A stretch of DNA of 64,000 nt from Rutidosis leptorrhynchoides (GCF_046630445.1 NC_092343.1:136579501-136643500), one strand, 5' to 3'. Shown: positions 1 to 11,763, counted from the first letter of the stretch. Numbers and translations: made by a program. Notes: generated by a model from the letters alone, not told the origin.

Positions 1-264
1 GATGTCACCGCATGAAACGTTTATCTTGCATTCATAACCTTTATTACTTTTGAAACGATGTATTTGTAACGACCTATGGGTCATGTACTATTATTACTTG
101 CTATTCGTAGAAGCATACTTTCGATTATTAAACATTTGACGATGGTTAAAACGTCACTTCATTTTATGAATGCAAACTTCTTTTGAAACCGCATATAGTG
201 TTTGACCTTGTAATGATCCTGTTGTTGATGGTCTGTACATGTTAATTTAGTACGGGGCATCACA
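1..264 (+). mobile_element. Family A LTR, right end only
   Basis: This is the 3' end of an LTR that continues beyond the left edge of the window. It aligns by eye with about 8226-8492, the end of the complete family A LTR, including the shared stretch around 'TTGTAATGATCCTGTTG' and the terminus GGGGC(A/G)TCACA. No primer-binding site follows position 264, so the LTR is either a solo LTR or the downstream LTR of an element to the left. The sequence from 265 belongs to the leader of element B, so this copy is inserted in B. The duplicated target site cannot be tested because the left end is outside the window. Confidence 0.8.
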
Positions 265-461
265 GAGGTGGCTAGGCTGAATACGGAGAGGCATGATCCT
301 TTTGGTTCCAATATAATTGGAGACTGTTCGGAAAATCCAGTAACCAAGTCCGTGTATAATTTTCTTTCTTAGACACCACCAAACAACACTTTGTCTATTT
401 AAAATCTTTCTCGATCAAAATATTCGATCCCCGACAGCGGCGCCAAAGAAGAGAGAGCTAC
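265..461 (-). mobile_element. Element B: internal leader next to its 5' LTR
   Basis: This short internal piece of element B lies between the family A LTR and B's own LTR. On the minus strand it begins with a primer-binding site (428-445) 16 bases after the LTR end. No coding sequence of B remains, because the family A LTR cuts the element about 200 bases in. The rest of B must lie beyond the left edge. Confidence 0.65.
428..445 (-). promoter_or_regulatory. Primer-binding site of element B (tRNA-Asp type)
   Basis: The minus strand reads TGGCGCCGCTGTCGGGGA. The TGGCGCC start and GGGGA end are typical of Athila/Tat-type elements that prime with the 3' end of a tRNA (tRNA-Asp in Athila). It fixes the minus-strand orientation of B. 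The assignment to a specific tRNA is from general knowledge of these lineages. Confidence 0.7.
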
Positions 462-2304
462 TGATATGCCACTAATGGACAGTTTTATTTGTGCGGTGTC
501 GTTAGGTCGCAGGATGTCCGATTCGGTAACACACAATGTCTTCGTTTATTTATATTATGCGGGGCCTAAATTTACTTTTACTTTCTAAGGTGTAGAAGGT
601 GTAAGTTAACCTAGTGTCGAATTTTTGTTGATTAACGAATTAAAGGTCAAGTGGATAATTGTTGTTTAGTTAAATTACCTGGATAGAAGATAGTAGTTGA
701 TTTTAGCTAAAGGTCCTAAATGCAGAAAAGTAAATAAAGTGGGAGGATATCCGGAGTATGCAGATCAGGGAAATGTTGACCAAGATATCAGAATTGGGTT
801 AGGGAAAGGTAATTATGCTTATGTTAAGACTATGCTTGGATTAGTGTAGATCTGGTTAGATGAGCCAATTACACAGACCTACTTATCTCTGAACTCTCGA
901 AGTTCTCTTTGAGCAGTGAGAAGTATGTCACTTGGTCGTATAACTGAAGTGTAACAATACCTCGAAGGTTATCCTCAGTAAAGTACTAGATTTATTAGTG
1001 AGTTAAGCTCTAATCCTAATCCTCGTTATCAGTTTAGGTAACTGAATAACAACGTGCTGTGTTGATTGAACACTTATCATAAACGGAAGGAATCCGTCGG
1101 TTTAAGTTTGCAAAACCTTAAATGAAAACTAACAACCATTACATCATACTAATGAGATCACAACAAATCGAACATTATACAGCATCACAGTTAACATACT
1201 GATAGTAAAGCAGATAGAAACCTAATGAATACCTAAACAGTTGATATGACTAAGACCTAGGGCAACAATCAGACAAGAACATACAATAGGCTTGGGTCAT
1301 ACAGTAAACGCACTAACTAGATATTAACAGCTCCTAAGAGGTCTCTTCGGAATAGTCAATAGGCATACTAGGTCATTCATGTCTCAATTCCTAGGTTTCA
1401 TGTCCTAAAAGTGCATTAGATGCCTCTCGGGAACTCCGACCATACCGAGTTCATAGAATCTTCAGATACAGTATAACCAGGGGTCTTAATCCTATGAAGT
1501 AGCTAATTTCATATAGGTGGACAAGTCCTGATCACAACCTAAGTTGGTCAATCCTTAAGATGCTAGCATACAAATCTATCAGACTTCCTAGTTTAGTATT
1601 ATAACAGTAACCGTACTATATTAACATAATTACGCTAATCCAAACTTCTATCATGGCAACATACAGATAAATTAAGCTATCATGGCAATATCAGAACACA
1701 TTATTAAACATAAAAAGTAAGAATACATGTTTAATACAAAAGACAAGCTTTTCGGATAAAAACCTGAAAAGGCTGAACAAATCTGCCCGGGATCGCAGGG
1801 ACTCGCCGGGATATCCTCCGGAAAATAAAAGCTAAGCTAACTACTACTAAAAACTAACTAAAAGATTGAAAATATAAATTGAATTGCAAGTTGAGTGTGT
1901 GTTGTAATGGATGGAGAATGCCCTTTAAATAGACAAGGTTTTTGCCAAAATATGGCCGGCAGGCCGTATGGTGGCCCGTATTTGGCAGGCCGTATGGCTG
2001 GTAGGCCATTTCTTGGGGGCGTTAGCTGGGCCATGTGGCAGGCCGTACTCCATACTGGCAGGCCGTATCTGGTGCTGGTCAGCCTTGATTCACTGGATCG
2101 TAACTTGATTTCTTGTCTTTCACCATTTTCGCTCTAGAATCTTCATTTTAGCTCCGTTTTACTTGATTCTTTTTGCATCGCCTTTGTAATTACTTAATCT
2201 ACAAAATCAACTGAAAAAGTGATAATTTTGCCGACAAAGTTTTAATCTTTATTGTTTTAGGGCTTAATTTAGGGGGTAAAAACGTGACTTTTTGCCCGAT
2301 ATCA
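462..2304 (-). mobile_element. Element B 5' LTR (minus strand), 1843 bp
   Basis: The LTR has inverted ends TGATAT at 462 and ATATCA ending at 2304. The PBS lies just outside the left end, so this is the 5' LTR in minus orientation. A TATA-like box (CTATTTAAAG on the minus strand, about 1923-1932) lies about 375 bases into the LTR. Upstream of it is a GC-rich repeated motif (1951-2072). The right end interrupts the gag reading frame of element C. The partner LTR is outside the window. There is no coding capacity; a weak plus-strand frame across the GC motif cluster is ignored. Confidence 0.72.
1951..2072. repeat. GGCAGGCCGTATGG motif cluster in the U3 of LTR B
   Basis: The motif GGCAGGCCGTATGG and close variants occur about six times in 120 bases of otherwise AT-rich LTR. 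It lies immediately upstream (in the LTR's sense) of the TATA-like box at about 1923-1932. The position and repetition suggest a promoter-proximal cis element, but that function is inferred. Confidence 0.6.
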
Positions 2305-3118
2305 GGGATTGCTCATCCGGCACCCATTGTTGTACAAACCTCAACTTATCCATGTATTTCTCAATTACCTCATCAATTGACATTTGTGGAGTCATCCGAA
2401 TTTCTGGGAAATCCATCTTGATTCTGTTCATATCGAACACATTACAGTACTGTTCACATACCTTCATATAAAACTGTTCCCAAGTAATCATTCTAACTTG
2501 CTATGGAGGGACACTAGCTATCACAGAATCCCACCACACCATTGCTCTATCTTTCAACAACATGCTCGCATAAGTCACATTTAATTCTGGCTCACGCTGA
2601 TAAGCCTCAAATGCTTTTTCAACCTCCCGTAACCAATTGAGAGTCACAGCTGGGTCAGAACTTCCCAAAAATGGAGTCGGTCCACAATCTCTGAATTATT
2701 TAAAGGTGCATCTTTTTGGTGGCTGGTATTGTTGTTGGAATTACTGATGTGGGAATGATTGTTGATATATGAGTGACTGGACTTGGTTCATCATCATTGG
2801 GTTTGAGTACTTGTAGTTGATCTGTGGTGGCGTGATGTATTGAGGGAATTGATTCTGGAATGGGTATTGGTACTGGTTTTGGTATATATGCGGTATTATG
2901 TGCGATTGAGCAGTATCAAAACCTAGTGGTGTATCTTCATTACCCGACTGTCTAGCTAACTCAAGCTCAGTAATCTTTTCCTGAGCTTCCTTAAGCTTGC
3001 CTTCAAGCTCATGCACATAATCAGGCTCGTAAACCCCCGCCTCATCCTCTACATCTGGAGCACTGAACGTTCCGGGGTAGATCAGGTTTGTAGCATTTGC
3101 ATCCCTGTCATCTGCCAT
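2305..3118 (-). pseudogene. Element C gag (Ty3/gypsy), truncated and interrupted
   Basis: This is a Gag of a Ty3/gypsy element with stops and truncation. The likely start is the ATG at 3118 (MADDRD...). Residues 1 to about 125 form an N-terminal part with a short predicted coiled coil (ELEGKLKEAQEKITELE) and a Q/Y/N/P-rich tail. Downstream, after in-frame stops near 2741, comes the Retrotrans_gag-type core: motifs GSSDPAVTLNWLREVEKAFE, then MVWWDSV, then ITWEQFYMKVCEQY. The reading ends at 2305, where LTR B was inserted, so the zinc knuckles and pol are missing here. C's LTR and PBS lie immediately upstream in the same orientation. Confidence 0.75.
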
Positions 3119-3283
3119 CTGTGCTACAAAACACTCGCACAAAAGCTTAGTGGATAACTGTTAGTTTACTAAACACTAACATGCACAAACATCTTACATT
3201 CACTTAGCCCCCACCTCACGGACATGTTTGACTTAACTCAGGGTTTAGGAACAATCACACGCACGTACTTGATGCTAAACCAC

Positions 3284-3295
3284 GCTCTGATACCA
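3284..3295 (-). promoter_or_regulatory. Primer-binding site of element C (initiator tRNA-Met type)
   Basis: The minus strand reads TGGTATCAGAGC, the standard plant initiator tRNA-Met primer site, 3 bases from the LTR end. It gives element C minus orientation and identifies 3299-5269 as its 5' LTR. Confidence 0.9.
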
Positions 3296-3987
3296 AGTTA
3301 TAACACCCTGATTTTTTTTAATCACAGCGGAAGTAATAATTTAATTACCAAATCAACCTTAGTTAATATTTACAAAACATAGTTTAACATCCAACATTCA
3401 TTACAACTTAAACAATGTCGGTGTTACGTGAAAGAGTACAAGATAAGAAAACATCAAAGTTAAGCTCGTAGTCAAACATATCTTCTAACCTGTCCGCAAC
3501 ACCCGTCCTACAGCAGTACCTAAACCTCCAGGGGTGGAAATGTGGGGGAATTAGCACAACTGCTAAGTGAATGGATACTATCTAACAGACCGAGCATAAG
3601 CAACTGAAAATGCAAGGGTCACAATTATGCTAACGTCATGATCTATCATATAACAACAACTGACAATATGAGGATCGGTGGATTGTATGAGCATACAACT
3701 TAGCTGATCAGGCTAAAGTCTACCGATAGTTCGCTTTACTTAATCCAATGTATAACCATCCATATGCAACACATGCATCCTTCTATGCTATACTGAACAA
3801 TCAGTAACAACATGACCCGACCAGATGATCAACCTCACACAAACCCTACCTTGCTGCCTCGGTGGGTTTCCAACCTTGCCGCCTCGGTTGGTGTCCAAAT
3901 AACAGTGCGCACATAAGATCACAGATAATCAGTCATGCAATCGTCCTAACTAGCATGGAAATATCTAACTACACATGCAATCATACT

Positions 3988-4090
<103 letters not shown>

Positions 4091-4417
4091 AGAGTAAAGA
4101 GTCTGAACAAGTAGCGTGTCAGCTACTTAATACTCTATCCCGAGATAGATCCACTCATCGAATACCAGCAACAATCTCAGATAATCTATCACTGAGCGGC
4201 TTCTTGATCCTTATCACCTGAACATAAGGCTAATCAAGTTAGTTTCTGTCCGTTAACACAAAACAGTACATTACAGTAAATCAGTCACAAAAAGCGCCGC
4301 TAAAAGTCCACCTAACACTTATGCATTTTCATTATTTACATCTTGATCATCATAAGTCATGCGGACAGCAAAACGGCTAGGAAATAGCTAAATTACACAA
4401 TACTGCATCACTGATCT

Positions 4418-4604
4418 ACATCCGTACGGTTGCACATGCATCCGTACAATTGCAAGTCCATCTGTACGGTTGTATCATGCATCCGTACAGTTTCACACAT
4501 ACTGCCCGGTTGCACCAACACCACTGTATCCGTACGGTTGCACATGCACCAGTACAGTTGCACCTTGTACCCGTGTGGTTGCAAAACTGCAACCGTACGG
4601 TTGT
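4418..4604. repeat. CCGTACGGTTGCA motif cluster in LTR C
   Basis: Around ten copies of a motif close to ATCCGTACGGTTGCA, alternating with spacers of about 10 bases, occupy 190 bases. The core CCGTACGG is a perfect palindrome. Several copies carry single changes such as CCGTACAG or CCGTGTGG. The same motif family recurs in the copia element at 14685-14955 and 15474-15555. Confidence 0.85.
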
Positions 4605-5269
4605 GTTCATCGAGCAGCAGCAGTAGAAATGACGGGTTTTCGAACCAAAATCACCCAAATCTAGATTTCCACTTGTTTTGACACTAAAATCCGTTCGGGA
4701 AAAGTTTATAACGCATAAAGAGACTTAACCCCAACAAATTACATCAAAACAACACCAAAATCACAAGATTTGACCAAAAACCCCATTTTGAACCAAAAAC
4801 TAATTAAAAACACAAAACCCACTTATTTGAACATGAAATTAGTTGAAGTTTACCTTGATTCAAACACTGAATCACTATTAACAGATTACACACAAGGATT
4901 CAATACAAAAACAAGATTTAAAAGATTAGGGTTCTTGAATTGGGTTAAGTGTGTGTGTGAAAATGAATAATCTAGAAGAAATATCACAAATGAGCTGGTC
5001 TCAAGCTTATATTAGTGTTAAAACACAATAACCCATCACACACAAGTATTTAACAGTTATCTAATAACTTTCGTACTTAATTTGACTGCCCTAACGGAGT
5101 CCAAATTAAATAAATGAACCTGTTCTGTGACCCTTGTCACTAACTGGTCTTAACCAAATAATAAAATAACATTACATATTTAAATAAAATAAAAGCATAA
5201 ATAATCACATAATTATGTCTAAGGGCAAAATAGTCATCTTACATCTAAGCCCTTTCTGAGGATGTTACA

Positions 5270-5776
5270 TGCATCGGACTCCCCAGGATGTCCTTTTGCA
5301 GTTTAACAAATTGGTGGAGTTTTTGGAGGTTCCATCTAGAGCTACTGCGACCCAGCTGAAGTTTTTGATGGACTATACTCCTGTTAGCGCGATGAAGCTT
5401 TCAAAATGGAGAATCCAGAGTCATATCTGTACATGAACGTGCAAACAACGCTCACCACGTTTTTCTGTGATGCCTCCCGAATTAAAGAGAAGTATGTGCT
5501 GCTAAAGGGGGAATCTTGCTCGGGGCAGGAGGCATTAAGTGTGCAGGAGGCGCGCGATCGCCTCAATGAGCTTCATGATGAGGTGAAATCGGCCCAGGAT
5601 GCGCGCGCTTACGCAGAGGCGGCAGTTGTTCAAGCGTCTTCGAAGAAAGAGGCGCTCATCAAGGAGCTCGAGTTGATTAAGGCGGAGAGGGATCAACTGA
5701 AAACTGCCAACGCCGATCTCAACAAAGCTGCTGAGCAACATTCTGTGCAGCTCAATGAAATGGATGAGATGCGTAA
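5270..5776 (+). pseudogene. Element D antisense ORF, upstream half (coiled-coil transposon protein)
   Basis: This plus-strand coding remnant opposes the gag-protease of element D. The frame from 5278 (HRTPQDVLLQFNKLVEFLE...) shifts near 5400 into the frame that contains MENPESYLYMNVQTT and a long charged coiled coil (EARDRLNELHDEVKSAQ, then KKEALIKELELIKAERDQL). The coding frame runs into the solo LTR at 5777 and resumes at 8498. It resembles the antisense proteins of Tat-lineage gypsy elements ('putative gypsy type transposon' family) and the one in element G here. The LTR of C cuts its left side. The N-terminal domain is not visible. Confidence 0.6.
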
Positions 5777-8492
5777 TGTAACGACCCTGGAATTTCCAAC
5801 ATTTATTTATTAATAATTATTATTATTAATACGCTTGATTAAACGAATGTATGTTATTACATTTACATGTTGCTTTAATTGTCCGTACTTGAACTTTAAA
5901 TGCCCGAAACGTCTTTGTGACACCCGGAACTTGCACGAATAATATTTTAAGATATTATTTACATCCATGATTAATTTTATTAATCATTTTAATTAACTAA
6001 GGCTTTTAGTTAGTTACTTGGGCTTAACTTGGACTTTTATTGGATTACTTGCAACTTGGGCTTTAATTAGTTTAATGGACTCATGAATAAGACTCACAAG
6101 CCCACCCTACATCTTAAATGGGTTTATTAGCCCATGTCTTCATAATGTAAGTAATACTTACATCAATAACTAGCTAGTTATTATATTTAGAATCTTGTTG
6201 CCTTATAATCCCCATGTAAACAACCCTTTTAACCAACTTTTAACCTCTTTACTTGCAAGAGACCACAAAACAAACCCAATCCCCCTTGCTTATGCAGCTG
6301 GCCGAAAATTGGAGGCCTTTAGAGAGGTCTTTTGCTTTCATTTATTCATTACCTCATTCCTTGTATCTCTCATTCAAACACACACACACTTTACTTGCAA
6401 TTTTCTTCTCTCTTTTCCTCTCAAGTTCTTTGTTCTTTGTAAGTAATCTTGAAGACTTTTTCTTTTCTTCTTTTCTTCTTAAAACTGAATTTATACAACC
6501 CTTAATCATCATCATCTTTTGTTGTTTGTTACTTAATCTTGTTGTAGTTTAATTACTTGTAGATTACTAAGTTATTATTTACTTACTTACTTGTCTTTCT
6601 TTACTAAGTTACAAGATCAAACTTTCTAGTTTTGATTCTTCATCTTTATCTTGTTATGACAAGAACATCAAGAACATAATCTATCTAGTTATGTTCTACA
6701 TATTTTGTTTCAAAAGATTTAAAGTTTATAATCTTTATAATTGTTACTTGTGTTCTTGTTTGTTGTATGTTACTAGAATACCACCTTCATGGTTGGTTTA
6801 GGCTTATCATTTATTTTCTTTATTTCTTATTGTTAGTTGCTTACTACATATTTGAACAAGGACATGAAACCAACAAGAGCTTACACTTTGGTGCAAGTAT
6901 CATGGATCCAACACTTGGTTGTGATCTTTCTTAGTGTTCATGAACTTGTTCATAAACTTACATGTAACCTTGGTTCATCAAACACTTACAACACTTGCAC
7001 TTGAGTTATGATGGACAAACCTTGGTCAAAATGATGTTAACACATCAACGAGTTGTACACTTGAAGCTATACGCATCAAGAATGAGAACCGTGATGAACA
7101 TCAAGCACCGAGACAACCGGAACTCTCCAAAACCCACTGTTCTGTCCAAAACCTACTGACCTACTGCTTCTGGAACAGACCAGCAGACCTGGGCTGTTCT
7201 AACCTTGATTTTTAGATAGAACTTTTCGAGTAGATAAATTTTCATATAGGACTCGTCTTAATCCGAGTTACGGTTTAGGATTTATGGCCCTCCGATCGTT
7301 ACCATGTCCTTTAACGTTGTGCAGAAATTTCTGACCTACTCGCACTTAGACCGTCGCCACGGTCGAACCAAGACGAGTTTGCTTCTGTAAATTTTACCAC
7401 ACTTAAGGGACTCATAGACGGAGCCATGACCACTGGTCTCACCTTAATTCAGTAAGGGTAGAGGCCGTGGTGACTGACCGAAGTCAGCCTTTGTTTTAAA
7501 CGACTTTCATAAACGAGTCTTACTTGTTACCTTTTGTTTAATGATGATTGATGATGACCCTTATGACCTTAATTACGTACTTGTAAACCTTTTGAGACGA
7601 CTTATTGACTTAGTGCTATTTGACTTAGGTTGAGGACGTTTGGACCGTTACTTGCACACCACTTTCCGACTACTACCTTACCATTACTACTTATCATTGT
7701 GAGTTATAGCATTCCCTTTTTACTTTAACTTATTTTGGGAACTGAGAATACATGCGGATTTTATGTTTTACATACTAGGCACGAGTACTTAAACTTTATA
7801 TATGTGTGGGTTATATAACGGCAGAAACATTCCCTTTAGCTCGGTAACGTTTAATCATTGGTTTTTGAACCGTGAACGCGAATCTTAGATATGGATCCAT
7901 AGGGTTTGACATCCCCACTCGGGCTAGTAGCGCTAGCATTTAACGAGTGTTTAATACTTCGAGGTTATACGCACTTGCCAAGTGCACTTTAAGGGGGTAC
8001 ATTAAACGTTAAGTTAGTTACCGGGTGCCCACGGTTAAGCATATACTTTTACATACTTTTGAAACGCTCGTTGTAGCACTGAAATCTCGTGGCCTACTTA
8101 CGTTACTGTTATACTTAAACTATAGCTCACCAACCTTTGTGTTGACCTTTTTAAGCATGTATTTTCTCAGGTGCTTGAAGTCGCTTCCGCTATCTTACTA
8201 GTCGTGCTGTAGAACCCGCTGCCTAGAGTTGTTATCGCATGACTACTTATGTTGCATTCAAACTTTTTACTTATGAACTTATGTTATGTAACGACCATTA
8301 TGGTCACGTACACTTATTTAATGCTTCTACTTAGCGAAGCATACTTTTGATTTGTAAAACAATTGACGTATGTTATGACGTCACTTTTATTAATGAATGC
8401 AAACTCTGTTTTGAAAACGCATATAGTACTTAACCTTGTAATGATCCTGTTGTTGATGGTCCGTACATGATGATTTAGTACGGGGCGTCACA
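5777..8492 (+). mobile_element. Family A solo LTR, complete, 2716 bp
   Basis: A single LTR runs from TGTAACGACC at 5777 to GGGGCGTCACA at 8492. It is flanked by a perfect 5-bp target duplication, CGTAA (5772-5776 and 8493-8497). There is no internal domain, so it is a solo LTR left by LTR-LTR recombination. It is inserted in the coiled-coil ORF of element D. Near its 3' end (8121-8191) is a block conserved with the unrelated-looking family F LTRs, ending in a TTTTCTCAG|GTG splice-acceptor-like sequence. It has no coding capacity. The remainder of the unit is AT-rich sequence with no other feature I can support. Confidence 0.93.
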
Positions 8493-8497
8493 CGTAA

Positions 8498-8829
8498 GTA
8501 CGCTTGGGGATCAATTTACTACTTTGAAACTCAGGCTTCCAGGTTTGATCACACGTGCTTGCAATTCTCCGGCCATGAATGATGCATATAACCGAGCTGC
8601 ATCCGCCATGTAGGCGGTTGAGAGGTGCAGGTTCTGGAGGTTTTTGAGAAGGCATATTCAACTTCCTGCTGTTCTGCCACCTGCTGTGGCCGAAAAGATG
8701 CCTTCAGATGCTGTCGTAGAGGAACAATCTGTTGCGCTTGCGCTGGAGCATGTGGAGGTTCCCGACCTTGTTGCTATGACGCAGAACGCTAATGCGACCG
8801 CCCAACAATTGCTAAACGATGTCTTGTAG
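8498..8829 (+). pseudogene. Element D antisense ORF, downstream half
   Basis: This continues the coiled-coil ORF beyond the solo LTR. Joining at the CGTAA duplication keeps the frame for about 35 residues (KYAWGSIYYFETQASRF...) before a TGA at about 8580. After a frame change, the terminal part runs from about 8620 (RRHIQLPAVLPPAVAEKM...) to the stop at 8829. The acidic, helix-prone C-terminus (ALALEHVEVPDL...) resembles the end of the matching ORF in element G. It is a pseudogene both by insertion and by frame damage. Confidence 0.55.
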
Positions 8830-9965
8830 CTTTTTATGTTTATGTATCATATGCGCGTCGCGCCTTTTGTAATGAACTCCTAATTAAATGAAGTATTTTG
8901 TTTCTTTAAGTAATGTTTCTTGTTGCTCGCGTTATTACTTTTATCACATGTATTCGAATATTGTGCACACATGATACCGGGTATAGACTTGTACTTGGAA
9001 ATTGTGGTGACACCATTTGTGCGCATATTGACTTTATCGTTTCAAACATGTTGTGTGCATGGCTTAAACAAGTTAAATTTATTAATCACATATCATACTC
9101 AAGGCATGTCAGCGCGTGATTTATCATATATGTTATTGTGTACACAACATAGACTTAAATCACACACCCTAATAGTTGTGCATATAGAGTCTTCTAAGTG
9201 TGCCAACACTTAGGACTGCGGTCAAGGGCGACCAACCCTATCGCTTATAGCCATGACTTACAGATCTCGTATTCTGCTCGGGCGTGACTAGGACAAACCA
9301 ATGTCCGTTACCTCCGGTAATAAAATCTAGCTTGGCAACAAGCTTCTGCCACGCAGGGGTTGGTGAAAACACCCCTTCAAAGGCAGGAGTGCATGGGGTA
9401 TTCGCGACCATACGTACCAATCCAAGTTAAAGAGCTACTTTGCATTATACATGGCACAAAGATTTTTGCAGACAATATCTTGGAAAATAAAAGAAACATA
9501 TGTGTATTGCTGATATTGATTACAATGGTTTTTTCTGCTAGCGCAGTTACATAGATAATACGACTGTTTTCTTCTAGGAACAACATATGAAAAACAGGAC
9601 TAAACACATCAGACTCTGCATGCGTCTTCTCATTTGCTATGCGCGACTTCATGTCTAAGTGTCACGGTTCCCTTAATTCTTTGCTCCTTTGGTCAGGTTG
9701 TTTCCTTCTCCAACTTCCATTGTGTTGTTCTCTTGGGAGCTACTTAGACCAGTTCAATATTTTTTGTAAATCAATGAATGCGCATGAATATGGGTTAATG
9801 TGCATTTAAAACGTACGTTTTATGTTTCGGATTGTACAAGATTGTACTCACTTAAATGCGGTAAGCGCACTGAAATGTTTGCGGGTTTAAGCATCTATTC
9901 AGATCAAGTAACCATCCTATAATCGTGGAACCAATAGCATAGTAAAATACCTAATTGTTGTTTCT
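8830..9965. other. Element D spacer between antisense ORF and protease; pol missing
   Basis: In a complete Tat element, RT, RNase H and integrase would lie here on the minus strand. None of their motifs is present in any frame. The segment near 9185-9215 (TCTTCTAAGTGTGCC...) resembles the spacer downstream of the antisense ORF in element G at 57243, which supports the same element type with pol deleted. Short open frames are present but show no recognisable motifs. Confidence 0.5.
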
Positions 9966-10370
9966 TTATGGAGATTTTGACATTATCATTGCAACCCCAG
10001 CTTTCGTGGGAAACTTGAACAATCCATGCGCGATTGAGAGCACTGGCTCAAACTTCCGCAACGACGGGTACCCCAATACCGCATCATAGTCTGATGCTGT
10101 GCACACGATGCTAAACTTCACCTTTTCAATTATCCTTTTTGCCAAGTTTCCATCATCTTCGAGCTGCAATTTGACCTCCAAGGTTCCCAAGGTCAGTAGT
10201 GGCTCACTAGAGAGTCCTTGAAACATATCTTTAGACGGATTTAAATTACGCTTGAGTTTGCGCGGAAGTTTTTGGAAGTATCGTTCAAACATGATGTCAG
10301 CACTGCTGCCAGTGTCCACGCAAAGGCGCCCGATCTTGAGTCTTAACTCCAGTAAACATCCACCAACCAT
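9966..10370 (-). pseudogene. Element D aspartic protease (Tat lineage)
   Basis: This is a retropepsin-like domain of 134 codons. The catalytic motif is VDTGSSADIMF at about residues 18-28, with a typical flap region downstream and the signature DYDAVLGYPSLRKF near residue 95. Retropepsin cleaves the Gag-Pol precursor in the virus-like particle. The VDTGSSADI form is typical of Tat-lineage Ty3/gypsy elements. The gene lies downstream of gag in the same orientation, as expected, but no RT follows. The domain itself is open, so only the context makes it non-functional. Confidence 0.75.
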
Positions 10371-10439
10371 GATGAGGTCGCTCTTAGCTTATTAAACTTT
10401 GCTGGTTGAAAGTAGGACCTGCATGTATTCCCAAGAGTG

Positions 10440-11720
10440 CGCATGCCTCGTCTTCACGGTGATATGCTATTTTGTGATAATATGGATTACCTTGTCCTGT
10501 TCCTTTTTCTTTTCTTCGTCATACTCTTCCTTTAGTGATTTCTCTTCAGGCTCCTTCAAGTGCTGAAGTTTACCTCGCTTCAAACACGCAACTACCTTAT
10601 TTGCATCTGTCATTCTCATGCCCATGATCATTATCGAAATCGCAGAACTTAGACTTATCGTGCTTTGCATATTCCGTCATTCGCGCTGGCCTTCCAAAAG
10701 TCTGAGAGATCGGTTCTGTCACAAGAATATCTTTGAGGCTTTTTGCCAAGTTTTTGACGAGCATTTAGTTGTGTTCCCTATCCCTATTTCACAACTTTTT
10801 CCATAATTGTGAGTGGCGTTCTCTACAGATTCCATGAATGTATTCGGAAATTCTCCGCGACTCCACCAAATTGGGAGTGCGCACGATTATTTAACTGTAC
10901 CTATTAACAAACTGTCCCATAGATTCTCCGTGTCTTTGTTTGATTCCGTGATATCTGACATGAGTCTTCCTAGGTGCTCTCAAAGGGGCAACATAGTTAA
11001 GTATGTGCGGCGCTAACTTTTCAAAAGTAGGCGCGGTCTCAAAGTTAGGCTTAACGCTAACTCCCTTCATGTTTGCGAACAAATTTCTAATCATGAGCTC
11101 TGCCTTTCCTGGTTGCTCAAAGTCTTCAACCATATCATCCTGTTCAACTTTCATTAGCGAATAAATCAAATTAGCTTGTTTTGGGTGGGCTTTTCAAGTG
11201 TTTGAGTGCTTGGCTCAAAACTTGACAAAGTGTTGAGCTGATACAAACCCGAGTTCAGCTGCGTGTTTTGAATATTCAGCCCTTGTGTGTCAAAGCCCAA
11301 TTTTTGCAAAGCTTCTATTGCGCTGGCAGGTGTAGTGGGCGTGCGCGACTCGATACTTGAGAATTCAGCGTTAGTACCGTGCGCAGAGGACCCAGACGCA
11401 CCAACGTAGATGGGAATGGTTCCCACATATGTAGTATTCGCCCATGGTATTAGTCGTGTAACTTCTGGGGTTTTGAAATCCCGAGTAGGAGTCTCCGGTG
11501 AGGGAGGAAAGATAGTTCTTGTCGGTTGTACATTTGTGCCACTGCTCGCCTATGTACCCGTAGATTTGGATACGTGTGGTGCTTGCAGACGTGCTGGTAC
11601 TACCTTTGAAACCTCTAGTTGACTCGTCATCTCTTCGTGGTACGCTCGAAGTTACCTGGGACTGAAATACACATACAAAAAGAAACGTTTGAATGTAAAG
11701 AACTTTAAGGAAAAAAGAGT
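10440..11720 (-). pseudogene. Element D gag, frameshifted
   Basis: These are minus-strand Gag remnants upstream of the protease. An N-terminal low-complexity part (11166-11620, S/T/G-rich, with SSIESRTPTTPASAIEAL) is followed by the capsid-like segment 10891-11169, ending YHGIKQRHGESMGQFVNRYS. That matches the 'IKQREGES...FV.R(F/Y)N' signature of Tat Gag proteins. A charged C-terminal piece (EEKSLKEEYDEEKKKEQDK) lies at 10467-10670. At least two frame changes and several stops separate the pieces. The PBS is about 20 bases upstream of the oldest frame. Confidence 0.6.
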
Positions 11721-11741
11721 TTAACAAAACCTTTTAACTGA

Positions 11742-11761
11742 GAGTCCCACGGATGGCACCA
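11742..11761 (-). promoter_or_regulatory. Primer-binding site of element D (Tat type)
   Basis: The minus strand reads TGGTGCCATCCGTGGGACTC. It matches the PBS of element G (TGGCGCCATCCGTGAGA) at nearly every position. Both are followed within 2 bases by an LTR end TGATCA. This links D and G as related Tat elements. Confidence 0.8.
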
Positions 11762-11763
11762 TT

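Noticed and set aside
1895..2137. 80-codon plus-strand frame in LTR B
   Set aside because: Its apparent Gly/Arg/Pro pattern comes from the GGCAGGCCGTATGG repeats; it lies in an LTR in antisense and has no homology I recognise.
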